In this document: positions 1 through 10,590 of the stretch, piece by piece
Position numbering within the stretch: position 1 is the stretch's first letter
How the letters are laid out: every line of letters begins with the position of its first letter
NCBI RefSeq assembly: GCF_014356525.2
Contig: NC_052515.1
Location: forward strand, 23,691,212-23,755,211
DNA from: Nilaparvata lugens
Taxonomy: Eukaryota > Arthropoda > Insecta > Hemiptera > Delphacidae
Direction: 5' to 3'
Length of the DNA: 64,000 nt
Made by a program: the position numbers and the translations under genes
The notes under the pieces: generated by a model
The model's database searches: none
Seen by the model: the letters and a program-made list of their open reading frames with translations, nothing else
Told to the model about the DNA's origin: nothing

Positions 1-2
1 CA

Positions 3-806
3 AGGGCCAGTTGCACGTACGTCTGTTAAATATGGACATTAATGCTGATTAACAAATCAGCGTTAGTTTTACTGTGGATTCATTTCTGTTCCACAAAGAT
101 CGGTTAGTTTTTAATACCGATTAAGTTTTCCGGTTAACTAACCAAGATTTTAACTGTGTCACAGTCCGGCAACACTGTAATTTAACCGACTGATGTTATT
201 ATTCTGAACTAATGGCACAAAATTGAGGTTATGTTATTGAAGCGGTGACCATTCATTAGGCATGCGCCATAAAAATGTGCTGTCTGTCGCCAGTGTCAAG
301 TGCTCTCTGCAGACGAACCAGATCTTAAACTAACCTCAAAAATCAGAATCTAATTTTGAATGCTAATATCAGCTAAATACACTTCTCTATTTCATTAAAG
401 GATGAAATTCATACATATATTTTGCTCATACTTTGAATTTTGTAGTTTTTTTTACCAAAAACTAATTGTAAGACAGCTATCAGTAGATAGGCTACCTAAT
501 CGGCGTTAGTTGGATTTATTTCCCCGTGAATGGCCTGTTGAAAATCTTATAAGTCGATTAGTTTAACCGGCGTTATTTTTCGATTTTTACCTTTGTGCAA
601 CCAAATTTTCTTCACTTCAGCTAATCGCCGTTAAAATGGTGCTAACTAATCTGAATTAAATTTTTTCACGCAGGTTAGTTTAAACGGCGTTATCGCTTGA
701 AATTTCTATTTTGTGCAACCCAAATGCATTGGTTAGCGCTGATAGCGATTAACGTGTAGCATTTAATCGTGATTGAACGTTAACCGACGTACGTGCAACT
801 GGCCCT
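3..806. mobile_element. Non-autonomous inverted-repeat DNA transposon, about 804 bp
   Basis: The first 21 bases (3-23, AGGGCCAGTTGCACGTACGT followed by C) reappear as an exact reverse complement at 786-806. No coding frame lies between. The interior is built from degenerate sub-repeats: GATTAGTTTAACCGGCGTTA at 556 and GGTTAGTTTAAACGGCGTTA at 673 are 117 bp apart and each is followed by TTTGTGCAACC. The target duplication cannot be judged because the left flank is cut by the window edge. It is probably mobilised in trans by an unidentified transposase. Confidence 0.8.
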
Positions 807-814
807 AACACTTC

Positions 815-960
815 TCATTCATTTATTTATTTATATTTTTTACAAAGAAGCACTGATTGGGAGAGAAGCACTAAGGATACTCCTTGTACTATTTCTCTCC
901 CAAATTTAAATAACATTTTAAAAGTCCAAAATAGGGTTATGATTTCACTTTACTAACATT
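815..960 (-). mobile_element. 3' end of a retroelement (family 'CTCTCCCAAAT'), minus strand
   Basis: Read on the minus strand this ends in AATAAATAAATAAATG after a body containing ATTTGGGAGAGAAATAGTAC. The same body recurs near 30.5, 33.0, 46.1, 52.7 and 60.6 kb (minus strand) and 63.6 kb (plus strand). The A-rich AATAAA-type tail suggests the 3' end of a LINE or SINE. No coding part is attached. Confidence 0.5.
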
Positions 961-1076
961 TAGTTCATTTTCACTCAAAAACAACGAAAACAGAGATGTT
1001 TAAATTTTGACGGTTGAAAACAGAATAAAAAACAAAAATATAACCAATGACAGTATTATGTGTATCTCATTTCATC

Positions 1077-1184
1077 GCTATAGTGAGATTCCCTGTCAGC
1101 ACTCCATATAATCCATCTCTAACACTTCCCATTCAAACATTCTGACAGTTTGACGTGAATATTATTTCATCGTTATAGTAAGAT
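1077..1184. mobile_element. T100 MITE copy (family definition)
   Basis: T100 is a roughly 100-bp family that begins CTATAGTGAGATTCACTT, continues to CTGTCAGCATT, has a short centre with CCCATTCAA, and ends in the reverse complement AATGCTGACAG, then AAGTGAATCTCACTATAG. About twenty copies or parts are scattered through the window. This copy is degraded: it keeps CTATAGTGAGATT at the left and CATTCTGACAGTTTGACGTG at the right. There is no coding capacity, and the ends suggest cut-and-paste mobilisation at TA targets. Confidence 0.75.
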
Positions 1185-1459
1185 CATAGAGAAACAATAG
1201 CATAAGTAGATATCCCATGGTATAGGGCGTTTATGTCGCAACTTTTACTGTTATCTCAAGCTGATAGTCCAGGTAGTTCTTTCCCGTGAAGCTGTGTGAC
1301 GCTGGTAGTCTCTCATATTGTGCCGTTCATACACTCTTACCCGGTCAAAACAGTAAAAATCTACAATAATCGACAGTAATCTGCTTGAGATAACAGTAAA
1401 AGTTGCGACATAAATGCCCTATACCATGGGATATCTACTTACGCTATTGTTTCTCTATG
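1185..1459. mobile_element. 275-bp foldback element with 77-bp arms
   Basis: Bases 1185-1261 and 1383-1459 are reverse complements with only about two mismatches. Both arms carry GATATCCCATGGTATAGGGC. The 121-bp centre is unrelated to the arms. The element sits directly between two T100 copies. Confidence 0.8.
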
Positions 1460-1575
1460 GTAAGATTCACTTTGAAGTTTAGACACTGACAGCTTCCCGT
1501 ATAAGTATCATTAACGCTGCCCATTCAATCAATCAATGCTGACCGTTTGAGGTTAATCTCACTGAGACATCTCTC
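1460..1575. mobile_element. T100 MITE copy
   Basis: It begins GGTAAGATTCACTTTGAAG directly after the foldback and ends AATGCTGACCG followed by AATCTCACTGAGA. The centre keeps CCCATTCAATCAATC. Confidence 0.7.
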
Positions 1576-1708
1576 AGGCATGAAGATGCCTGTGCTATGG
1601 CCAAACACGTAACAGTACCGTATATTAGCGCGATCAGCCATCAGTGTGAATGGCTTGCCTTATGCAAATGCGAATAATAAAATCGTGGCCTGGCCGAATC
1701 ACACAGCG

Positions 1709-1731
1709 TGATGTTGTTGTTGTTGTTGTTT
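1709..1731 (+). repeat. (TGT)n microsatellite
   Basis: About seven uninterrupted trinucleotide units. Confidence 0.8.
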
Positions 1732-1744
1732 TCAGCAACAATTG

Positions 1745-1860
1745 TTCACTAAAGTGAAATTCATTTTAAACTGTCAGCATTTCTTATGGAGGTAGGATCA
1801 GGGCTTCTCATTCGTTCAACAAATGTTCGCAGTTTGAAGTTGTTAAAGAAGGATTGTAAC
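1745..1860. mobile_element. T100 MITE copy, degraded right end
   Basis: The left arm AATTCATTTTAAACTGTCAG is clear. The right arm is reduced to AATGTTCGCAGTTTGAAG. Confidence 0.6.
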
Positions 1861-1899
1861 AGCACACGCGAATTGAAATGCGTGATCGTGTGTGTGACG

Positions 1900-2470
1900 C
1901 GGTTTTCTTCTTGACAAATACATGGGAAACGTATGGGATATCTGTTAGATGCGAGGGTGAAGAGGTAAACGAAAATAGAATGTAGAATAGGGAGAGGGAA
2001 AGGAGGAGTACTGGAGGAGGTATTGAAGATGTAGGGGATGGTGAAGAAAGGTGGGAAGGAGGTTGAGAAGCAGGAGGATGAGTTGGAGGAGGAGGAGAAG
2101 GAGGATAAGAAGCAGAGGAGGAGGAGGATAAGAAAGCAGATGAGCGAGAGAGACAAGTGCAAATTGAGAGAATACTGACGGCTATTTCTCTCAACAAATG
2201 CATGGAAAACTTATGGGATTCGTTGGTTTGGAATGAGAGAAGGAAAACAACAAAAAGGAGAAGATGTTGAGATGTTGGAGACAAGGAGAAGACATGAGAA
2301 GCAGAACAAGGAGAGGATAAATGAGATAGGAGAAGATGAAGAAGAAGAAGAGAGGAAGAAAAAGGAGGAGTGCGGATACGATAAGGAAGAAGACCAAGAA
2401 GACCAAGAAGAAGGATAAAGTAATGGAGGGATATAGACGAAATGAGATTGAGAGGACACATACGAGAGAG
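1900..2470 (+). repeat. Purine-rich tract made of a ~279-bp degenerate duplication
   Basis: Two blocks start with near-identical sequence (GACAAATACATGGGAAACGT at 1913 and the related CAACAAATGCATGGAAAACT at 2193) and continue into GGA/GAA-rich DNA. Long open frames here, on both strands, encode only low-complexity Glu/Lys/Arg or Ser/Leu/Phe strings. They are explained by composition, not by a gene. Confidence 0.7.
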
Positions 2471-3086
2471 CCAGCAAGCTGATTTTGGATAGTTTTATTC
2501 ATGAGGGTTCTAAGTTGTGGGAATTTTCGCCGAAATATTCATTTAATATCGATATGTAAAATATATCAACCATGTAAGAAAAAATTTATTCATTTTATAC
2601 ATATCCAATTAAAACTGTATTTTTAAATAGGTATAACATAGAAACTATTCAGGATACAAAAGTAAAAAGCCGGCCTGCCACGTATAAGAATATTATATGC
2701 GTGAATCTAATACTGTATAATAAAATTCCCCCCAGATATTGGATTATATAAGACTATTATTATTTGTCATCAATAGATGTAGACGGGAGAGTCGAATCAT
2801 AGAAGACGATATGCACTCTTAATAGGAAAATAGAGTATTGAATCAGAATGGAAAAGTAAAATACAGTATAGGAATAGATTTGAATTCAACAAATTAAGCC
2901 CAAATCAAATATCAAAATGGAAAAATATAGAACGTGGAAGAAGTGTCGAAACAGATCCAAACTCATCAAAGCTCAGTAAAATATAGAATAAAAAATGGAA
3001 ATAGACGAATAAAGGAATGCAGTAACAGATTAAGTGCAGAGGATTCGCTCGTGTCTTGTCATAATAATGATGTGATGGCATTTCCG
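2471..3086. other. Unassigned AT-rich sequence
   Basis: No repeat family, RNA gene or convincing reading frame was recognised. Confidence 0.5.
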
Positions 3087-3088
3087 GA

Positions 3089-3190
3089 CCTATAGTTACT
3101 TCAAACCTTCAGCATTCCTTGAAAGTAACATGAATGCTTCTCATGCAACCAATGCTGACAGTTTAAGTGAATCACACTATAGCATGACTC
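3089..3190. mobile_element. T100 MITE copy, well preserved
   Basis: It begins CCTATAGTTACTTCAAACC and ends AATGCTGACAGTTTAAGTG followed by AATCACACTATAG, with the usual centre of two short half-repeats. Confidence 0.75.
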
Positions 3191-3639
3191 GGCGACAAGG
3201 CTTGGCATGTTGGAGAGCCCGCGAGTCACCCACGCGAGGCGAGTTTAGCGAGCTCCAACTTCGTAGAATTGGACTTGGAAGAGCTTCGAATTGGCATCAT
3301 TCGTCATATTTCGGTACCCAAAGTAATCTGCTTCGTTCTATTCTTATGCTGTTTCGTTCAGAGGAACCCAGAGAAAGCGTTTAGGTTTGCAACTATTCAG
3401 GATCTGCATTGTTGGGTGGTTAGTCAGAGAGTCTCAAAGGTGTTTAAAGAGGATGTTGGGGATTTCCAAATTTAATATTTTGCCAATTTATTTGAATGAA
3501 GATGAGGAGGAGTTTTGGACTCTGCTTGTCTCTTCCTGTCTGCTTCTATCACATTCTCTTAAATATTCATATTGATTAAAACTTTTACAATATTTCATTA
3601 ATAAATAAATCCTTAGTTTAAATAATGAAATTAACGTTT
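3191..3639. other. Unassigned sequence, locally GC-richer at 3190-3290
   Basis: Three short overlapping open frames occur here (3130-3575), but they run across the T100 end and show no recognisable domain. I do not call them genes. Confidence 0.4.
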
Positions 3640-3945
3640 TGGTAGAGAGTTAGTGGGGAGGATATTCTTAATATTCTTTCCGAAGAATGGACATTGATAT
3701 GTCTAAAGCTCCGCCAATTTATGTAGATGCATAACAATTTAATTATTATCTATAGTTATTATATTACAAATTGCTTTTTCATCATATACAGTTCAATAAT
3801 TATTTTCTTAGTCTACATTATGTAAATTCATCTATAATTTTGCTGTATTGTAAGCTATTGTATATAAGTGTATAAGCCAGTATATATTGTAATCTACATA
3901 AATAAAGTACTCAATCAATCAATCAATCAATCAATTCTATCTGAT
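3640..3945 (+). mobile_element. LINE 3' end with AATAAA and (TCAA)n tail
   Basis: The segment runs from TTTTGGTAGAGAGTTAGTGG to ACATAAATAAAGTACTCAAT and then a run of TCAA units at about 3910-3935. A second copy at 24.14-24.42 kb has the same start, the same AATAAAGTACTC site and the same tail. Shared ends with a simple-repeat tail mark a target-primed (non-LTR) insertion, here only 3' UTR-like sequence. Confidence 0.65.
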
Positions 3946-4039
3946 AAGGGTTGTGTGGCAGAGAGGAACTGGAGTCCTAGCTCCGCCCTTAATGAAGGCA
4001 ATTACCAATTAATCAATCAATCTGTCTTCCTCTCGGTCG

Positions 4040-4290
4040 TATAGGGAAGGATAATGGGAAGGATATTATATTTTATATCCTTTTCAGAGAATTAACTATT
4101 ATTATTTGTTGGAACACCGCCGATTTATGTAGTTACATCACAATGTTATATTATCGTTATTCAAGTTGCATTCAATTTTATTCTCATTATTTAATTTTTC
4201 ATAAAATTCTTTGAATAATGTTAAGTACTGTTATCCAATGTAAATTAGTGTATGATCCAGTATATATTGTAAAATACATAAATAAAGAAC
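4040..4290 (+). mobile_element. Diverged LINE 3' end related to the 3.64-kb copy
   Basis: It keeps GGGAAGGATATT, CGCCGATTTATGTAG, CCAGTATATATTGTA and ACATAAATAAAG in the same order, with a more divergent middle. Confidence 0.55.
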
Positions 4291-5221
4291 TCTCTAATCT
4301 ATCCTGGTATGTTTCCTGTTTCGCATTGCACTTATTCAATTATGGATAAATTATTGAATATTATAGATAAATGTATAATAAATACAGGTTTATTTCAGTA
4401 TAAATTTGAAGGATTGTTTAACCAGAAAAATGACACAAAAATAACTGAAAATGTGACCAACACAAAATAACTGAAAAATGACACTGATGTAGTTTTAAAT
4501 TCATAGCAGATATTGGAAAAAATAAGACCAAATTGTATACTACAATAATATATTGTCAATACCACTTTATCTATTCGAAAATTAATTCATGATACAGTAT
4601 TATCACAAATATCTGTATTATGAATTAATTTTCGAATACATAAAAGTGGTATTGACAATATCAACGTCTTATTCTTTCAATTATGGAGAAATACAACAAC
4701 ATCTCATACCATACAATCAAATTACCATTAATTTTATTATCATTATTAATTTTTCATAAAATTCTTTGAATAATGAATGTTAAGTACTGTTATTCAATGT
4801 AAATTAGTGTATGAGCCAGTATATATTGTAACATACATAACTAAAGACCTCTAATCTATTCTGGTATGTTTCCTGTTTCGTATTGCACTCATCCATTAAT
4901 GGATAAATTATTGAATATAATAGATAAATGTATAATAAATACAGGTTTATTTCAGTATAAATTTGAAGGATTGTATAACCAGAAAAATGACACAAAAATA
5001 ACTAAAATGTACCAACACAAAATAACTGAGAAATGACACTGATGTAGTTAAATTCATAGCAGATATTTGAAAGAATAAGACGTTGATATTGTCAATACCA
5101 CTTTCATTTATTCGAAAATTAATCCATAATACAGTATTTTATATTTCACAAATATCTGTATGTAAACGTCTTATTCTTTCAATTATGGAGAAATACAACA
5201 ACATCTCATACCATACAATCA
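4170..5221 (+). repeat. Tandem duplication, units about 4170-4723 and 4725-5221
   Basis: The units align at an offset of 555 bp near their starts (TTAATTTTTCATAAAATTCT at 4191 and 4746) and both end with ACAACATCTCATACCATACA. Each carries the 3' end of a LINE-like sequence and GTATGTTTCCTGTTTCG. Unit 1 contains an extra arm that makes a palindrome at 4553-4662. Unit 2 lacks that arm and is shorter. Confidence 0.75.
4553..4662. repeat. Inverted repeat of about 45-bp arms
   Basis: GATATTGTCAATACCACTTT-type sequence at the left reappears reversed as AAAGTGGTATTGACAATATC at the right, around a short centre. The arms include CGAAAATTAATTCAT and its complement. Confidence 0.7.
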
Positions 5222-5237
5222 ATGAGCAGATAGGCTT

Positions 5238-5315
5238 GCTATAGGGATATTCACTTCAAACTGTTCCTTATTGATAAGTGCTTTCCATTCAACTATTTCT
5301 GACATTTTAAATTTT
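5238..5315. mobile_element. T100 MITE fragment
   Basis: The left arm GATATTCACTTCAAACTGTT is recognisable. The right arm is reduced to TTTCTGACATTTTAAA. Confidence 0.5.
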
Positions 5316-6070
5316 ACCTGTCCGGCCGATGAAAGAAGCGACACAGGAATATAGAAATAGATCTAAATTTAGGAACAAAAACAACCCTGCTCTTTCTCTT
5401 TCTTACCATGACGGGGACGTAATTACAATTAAAATTCGATAATGCAATAGTAAGGACTATTCCTGTTTTGTTTCTACAAATTTTCAATCATTCTTTGATT
5501 AATTGTGTATGTAATTGATTGAATAACTTTGTAAAAATTATAAATAAATAAAAAAAAAATAATAAATAAATAGGAATAGGATGGAGGTTAGAGTTTTGAG
5601 TTTGTGCTGAAATTTTGTAGGAAGCAGAACAGCAAGTAGAAATCTTCAATCCAGTGTTGAACTATAGCGGCCAAACTATAGTCAGTGTGAATATCCTCTT
5701 GGAGAAGTGGAGAAGGAAAGACACCTGCTTCCTTCCCCCAGGTGTTCATAACGACTTACAACCGAATTCGGTCAACGTATTTTTACCTGGTTTTTAATGT
5801 TTTTTCTCAAGGGCAACCACTCCGACACTATACACTATCATTCCTGTAATATTTTACTCATGAATCATATAGCCGTAAACTGTGAATATCTTATCAATGA
5901 AGTTGTTTGTATTGAACGTTATTCTTTTAAGATAACGTTTCAGGTTTCGTAAGATTCACATAATATAAATGATAAGATACTGTACAGTACTGTTATATTG
6001 AGGAATTCAACCACTTAACCAAGGTTTAAAATTTCTCCTGCTCCCGTCTTTGATATGCATTTTGCAGTGG
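5316..6070. other. Unassigned; includes an A-rich tract near 5535-5575
   Basis: An AATAAATA-type tract at 5535-5575 could be a retroelement tail, but no body is recognisable. Nothing else was identified. Confidence 0.4.
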
Positions 6071-6074
6071 TTTG

Positions 6075-6215
6075 CGCCGGTTACACACACAACGATTTTT
6101 TCCGTCCTTATAAATTCTATTAGATTAAACAGATGATGTTTGTCAAGTCCCGTTGAAATTTGTGAATTTATAAGGACTGCAAAAATTCGAACATACGAAA
6201 ATCGATGTGTGTGGC
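6075..6215. mobile_element. MITE with CACACACACATCGATTTTTG-type ends, diverged copy
   Basis: The ends GGTTACACACACAACGATTT and AATCGATGTGTGTGGC are imperfect reverse complements. The centre has CCGTCCTTATAAATTCTATT and its partial complement. Better copies lie at 52.99-53.17 and 60.88-61.07 kb. Confidence 0.65.
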
Positions 6216-8290
6216 TAAGTTGTCGGTAAGGCAAACAATACGACCCGCATTGATTAAACTACTGATAGACCTCTTCCGGGACTTGATAACTTGCCATACA
6301 GTAATATCCCTCTTCAGAATATAAGTGAGAGAGTTTCGATTAGTTGACACTATATGAAAGACTCAATAAAGTCTTTATATGAGGCTCAATAGCTCAATTT
6401 GGTATACCCTTCGGTTAAAAACAAATATAAGTCCCTCTAAAGCTAAACAATGGACTTTGTTGATCCGGCAGTACTTCTTGAAAAATTTGCTAAGGGGTGC
6501 AAAATGTGTCCATGGTTGAAAAATTAGAACAATCCTTGGTAACCACTTATACAAGTAGTACTTCCTTTTTCAGCTACAAACCTGACGTAAATATAGTAAT
6601 ACTGTACTTTGAAGTAACCCTACTACCACATTCGCAGATTCAGGCTTACAGGAAATAATTTATGTATAAAGAAGTTAATGGTTTTCAATATGGTACGTAA
6701 GTAGTTAATTTCTATAGGAAAATTGATAATTTTTCCGTTCGTAACTTCACTTGAAATAACTTCTCAACTCTGTGTTTTGTGATAATTGAATGAATAAATA
6801 AAAAACTCATTACAATAATACCATAGAAATCATTGTAGTATCAGTTAACTCAGTACTATGCAAAGGAGTATTGTAATAGCACTCTTCACATTCTAAACAC
6901 ATTTAGTGTTAATAACTGTATAATTTAGTACAATAGCTATTAATGATTATTTTGTAATTTATTCTGATTGACCAAAAAACACACATAGTATACATTTGTA
7001 CTATCTAGCCGCTAGTTATTTCAAACTATTTTATCTCAAAATTGAACGTAATCCAGTCAAACTGTTTTCATACTTTTCTTGAAGATGAGCAACTTACATC
7101 AATTTTACATCAACTTGTAGCGGTACTTTTCAGCTTTTTATTGGCACATTGATTGCCAAACCGTCCGCAAGATAGCAGCAACTAAGTTGATATTCCAATT
7201 TGCAAATATTTACCTGTTGTAGCTCTTCAAGTTCTCTCTATAGAGCTATAAAATTCTCTATCACTTCCCCGTTTATAGATTCTACACTACGATAAACAAT
7301 GATTTATTTTGTCGTTCTTGGCAACCTCTCCGGTTGCTAGGCGACCGGTCAACTTTATTCGAAAATCGTAGTGTGCTAGTCACCTTTTATAATAGTTTTA
7401 CGATAATAGCTAGCAGGTTGTAAAAGTGTGGACATTTAAAATTTGCGAGGAAGGACTCTTATCTGCCGAGATTTTTGCAAGGTCATTTACTTGGAACTTG
7501 AGTCACCACTAATAGGTTAGAAATTATCTAGGTATATATTGCCGGTTTAGGGGTTAAAGCTGTAAAACTAGTGCTAATAAAATGTTAGAGCAGTCAGTTT
7601 TGGAGGATGATCACGTGGGTTAGATGATAAATTTAGAGAGCAATATAATTTTCATTTCCATTCCAACACCTCACTAAACAATAAAGTTGATTTTGATGAT
7701 TATGGAACAAGAATACTAGATTTAGTGGTGAATAATTTGTTGATCTTGTCTCCTACATATTTCCAAGAGTGTTTTTCCCCAAAAATCATTCACATTCTTT
7801 CAAGAAACATCAGAAAAATGTAAAGGAGTAATATGTAGGCCTAATAATGTAATCGGTAATGTGTGCAAGAGTAAATGTGCATGTTGTTGAGGAGTCAGAA
7901 AAATGTTTTTGTGTAAAGCATAAAATCTAATGCTTAACTTAATATAGTATTGTTTGTTTTAATAAATTTTTTATCAATTGAGGGTCCTGCCAAACCCGAG
8001 AATAAAATAAAATCCAACAATAAAAATGATTATATTCATAATAATGGTGTGAATTTATAAATCTTAAATCCACTGAGAAATGTTTTTGAAAATTGAACTT
8101 AGAACATAAATGAGGAATTCGCATCAGTTTTCCAACAATACCCAAATAAATTTATGAATGTGTTTCAAATAAATTAGATAATCGAATATTGAAGAAGTTG
8201 GTTACTACTGGAGTGCTCTAGATTTGAATTCCATGCCTCAAAATTTCAATTTCAAACCCATTTTCAATTAACATTTTTGTTTTTGCTTTT
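6216..8290. other. Unassigned AT-rich sequence with one X-box-like site
   Basis: No coding or repeat family was recognised. The only structured motif is the inverted GGTTGC/GCGACC pair at 7332-7346, listed separately. Confidence 0.4.
7332..7346. promoter_or_regulatory. X-box-like (RFX) palindrome
   Basis: GGTTGCTAGGCGACC resembles the RFX consensus GTTGCC-spacer-GGCAAC, with imperfect half-sites. A further TTGGCAACC stands at 7317-7325. RFX sites in animals often mark ciliary gene promoters. No adjacent gene is visible, so this is a motif call only. Confidence 0.3.
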
Positions 8291-8293
8291 CAG

Positions 8294-8334
8294 ATAGAGT
8301 GTCAGAATGAAGCTGATCATGAATGATTAAGATT
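8294..8334 (+). other. Candidate 41-nt non-coding exon
   Basis: A T-rich tract ends in TTTTTGCTTTTCAG at 8280-8293, a consensus acceptor, and GTAAGT, a consensus donor, starts at 8335. The enclosed 41 nt hold a tiny open frame (ATG to TAA, seven codons) and no longer coding sequence. It could be a 5' UTR or lncRNA exon. The call rests on splice signals only, and chance occurrence is quite possible in 64 kb of DNA. Confidence 0.35.
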
Positions 8335-8488
8335 GTAAGTACCAAATTCATCACTTTAGATTTCCAATCCATTTTGCTTTCCATTTACAGCTAGAATTGG
8401 CTTCAATTCATGGTTATCAAAAACACGCTTTGAATTGAATATGTATTCTATTCGAGATAAAAATAGCGGTGTCACTCAGGGAGGTCTA

Positions 8489-8595
8489 TGGGGCTATGTT
8501 CACTTCAAACCGTTATCATTCCTTATATATAACAACAATGCTTCCCATAAAAACCAGTACTGACGGTTTAAAGTGAATCTCACTAACGCTATAGG
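8489..8595. mobile_element. T100 MITE copy
   Basis: It begins GGCTATGTTCACTTCAAACC and ends CTGACGGTTTAAAGTGAATC followed by TCACTAACGCTATAG. Confidence 0.7.
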
Positions 8596-8734
8596 AACGG
8601 GATAGATATGATACCGGTACTTTGAAGGGTGATCTGGGAGGCCTATTGTTTTCAACTTCCAACTAAGTAAGGAAGCAGATACTTCACGTGTTTCAATGTT
8701 CACATTGTTTACAATAATTTCAACTTGTTTCAAT

Positions 8735-8965
8735 AATATTTCAACTTGTCTTTATTTGTGTCTATTATCTGAAATTATAAAAATATATCGAATATCAACA
8801 TATTGCCATTTAAAAGCAAAAATCTGACCTCCCCGAAATCCTATTTCACCTTTAAAACATAATCAAACAAAACCTTTTAGGTTATGTTCATCTTTTTCTA
8901 TAGGCAGGATGAATTATAGAGATGAAGCAGATCTGAGATCCTCCTTGAGTATTTTAGTAGTTTAG
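8735..8965 (+). repeat. Dispersed ~220-bp repeat 'R220', copy 1
   Basis: The sequence from TCTTTATTTGTGTCTATTAT through CCTTTAAAACATAATCAAAC to GCAGATCTGAGATCCTC recurs in the same order at 9465-9680 and, more diverged, at 36340-36570. Function and class are unknown. Confidence 0.65.
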
Positions 8966-9189
8966 ATTTTTGGTTCATGGTAAATGGAGTGAGTTCGTAA
9001 ATTTTATGTAGCTCCATATTCATTTTTCTTGTAATTTCACCATATCATGTCTGTAACGTTATGTTTATCTTCGCTTCTGTATCGGTAAGTACACTCACCT
9101 CCGTTGTCTTTGAAGCCAAATATGTTCTCATAGTTACTGACTCTCATGTCGTATATGAATATAGGGTGGCATTCATTTTATCCTACAAC

Positions 9190-9433
9190 GAGTGATCCGT
9201 GGTCTAGTGGATAGAGTGCTTGCGTAGCAGCATTGCCGGGTTCAAACTCTCTCATTACCAAAAGTTTTTAAACCACATCACTCCCGAGTTATCGGATAGG
9301 CACGTAAAAATGTCGGTCCCGGCTGAAGTATGACAGTCGTAAGGCCCATTGACGGCTTAAATTATATATTCAGACGGTGGGACCTTCCCGCAAGGGACTC
9401 CCCACCAACAAAAGCCATACGAATTTACTTTTT
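9190..9433 (+). mobile_element. tRNA-derived SINE, near full length
   Basis: The head carries a pol III box A (TGGTCTAGTGG, 9200-9210) and box B (GGTTCAAAC, 9239-9247) about 28 bp apart, as in tRNA genes. The body follows with TCGGTCCCGGCTG (9313-9325), then GGTGGGACCTTCCCGCAAGG and a T-rich end near 9430. The TCGGTCCCGGCTG block is shared with the copies at 23.15 and 42.85 kb. A working tRNA is excluded because the 3' half of the acceptor stem is missing. Confidence 0.75.
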
Positions 9434-9459
9434 TCTATTTTATCCTGCATTTCAGTTTG

Positions 9460-9685
9460 TCCTATATTTCAACTTTTCTTTACTTGTGTCTATCTGAGAT
9501 TATCAAAACATTTCGAATAATATCAACGTTTTGTCATTTGAAAGCAAAACCCTTAATCTGAATAAAACTTTAAAACATAAATAAACGGAACCTTTTAGAT
9601 TATGTTCATCTGATTTTAAAGGCAGGACGAATTGAAATCAAGCAGATCTGAGATCCTCACTGAGCATTTTACAATGCGAAAGAAT
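9460..9685 (+). repeat. R220 copy 2
   Basis: It aligns to copy 1 from ACTTGTGTCTATCTGAGATT to AGCAGATCTGAGATCCTCAC. The SINE stands between the two copies, so the pair may be a duplication later separated by that insertion. Confidence 0.65.
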
Positions 9686-9889
9686 TTGATGGGAGCGTAA
9701 CATCTTCATATATGCAATCTTATCTAAACTGCTTCATAGCCTATCATGAGTTGAAGGGGATTTAATTTCCCATTAACAAAATACAAGATTTGTGAATATA
9801 AAAAGTATTGTGCTCAATATAAGATTATATTTGAGGAATGAAAATTCTGTCCACAATTGAGTAAGGTAATATGCTTAATGTCTGTTCTT

Positions 9890-10140
9890 GTACAATCTTT
9901 ATTGATTGATTCTTTATCACACATTACAATGTATTGCCAGGTCTTGCAAGACCCATCCAAGTTACGTCATAATTTGTACCCTCGTTCCCAACGCTAAGTT
10001 ATAACACTTAATCCACAATATATCATGCACAAAAATACTGTATCATTTATATGACAGGGGTATCCGGTGTGGTGACTAAACCCACATAATGTACCACACA
10101 TTAATACCCACAATACACCACACTTAATACCCACAATGCA
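9890..10140 (-). mobile_element. Probable LINE 3' end, minus strand
   Basis: On the minus strand the segment ends AAAGAATCAATCAATAAAG, a tail of the AATC type. It is preceded by a direct repeat of ATACCCACAAT-type units. No reading frame was recognised. Confidence 0.4.
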
Positions 10141-10286
10141 CCATTAACTGTCAGTTAGTGAAGCAATTTGTTATGAAGACGTCTGACATGTGGATGTGGA
10201 ATTAGAAAAACGGTAATAAAATGTTATTGCTTGAATTTTGATGGCTAGTTTTTCTGTTTGGATGAAGCCTACACTTGTATAGGACT

Positions 10287-10590
10287 ATGGGAGTATTTCA
10301 TGTGTGGTTCACTTCAGAATGTCAGTATCCCGTACCCATAATATGAATGCTTCTCATTCAAATAATGCTGACAGGAGTGAGTATAAGGAAGGATACTCTC
10401 TGGCAGGATGTTTAGGTTGAGATGCATCCTACAAAACTTCAATGAGATTCAGTTTAAACTGTCAGGATGCCTTATAAACAACATTAACCCTTTCCATCCA
10501 ACCAATTCTGACAGAGATGAGCCTCACTATAGTAGTATATATTGTACCCTTTCTATTCAACCAATGCTCGCAGTTTGAAATGAATTTTGG
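10287..10590. mobile_element. T100 cluster: two copies and a partial third
   Basis: Copies occupy about 10287-10385 and 10438-10535. A right half without its left arm follows (CATTCAACCAATGCTCGCAG-like, 10547-10590). The third looks like a local duplication of the end of the second, the first step toward the tandem arrays seen at 31 and 34 kb. Confidence 0.65.

Noticed and set aside
1761..2502. Overlapping open frames of up to 217 codons
   Set aside because: They are caused by the purine-rich tract. The products are low-complexity and both strands are equally open.
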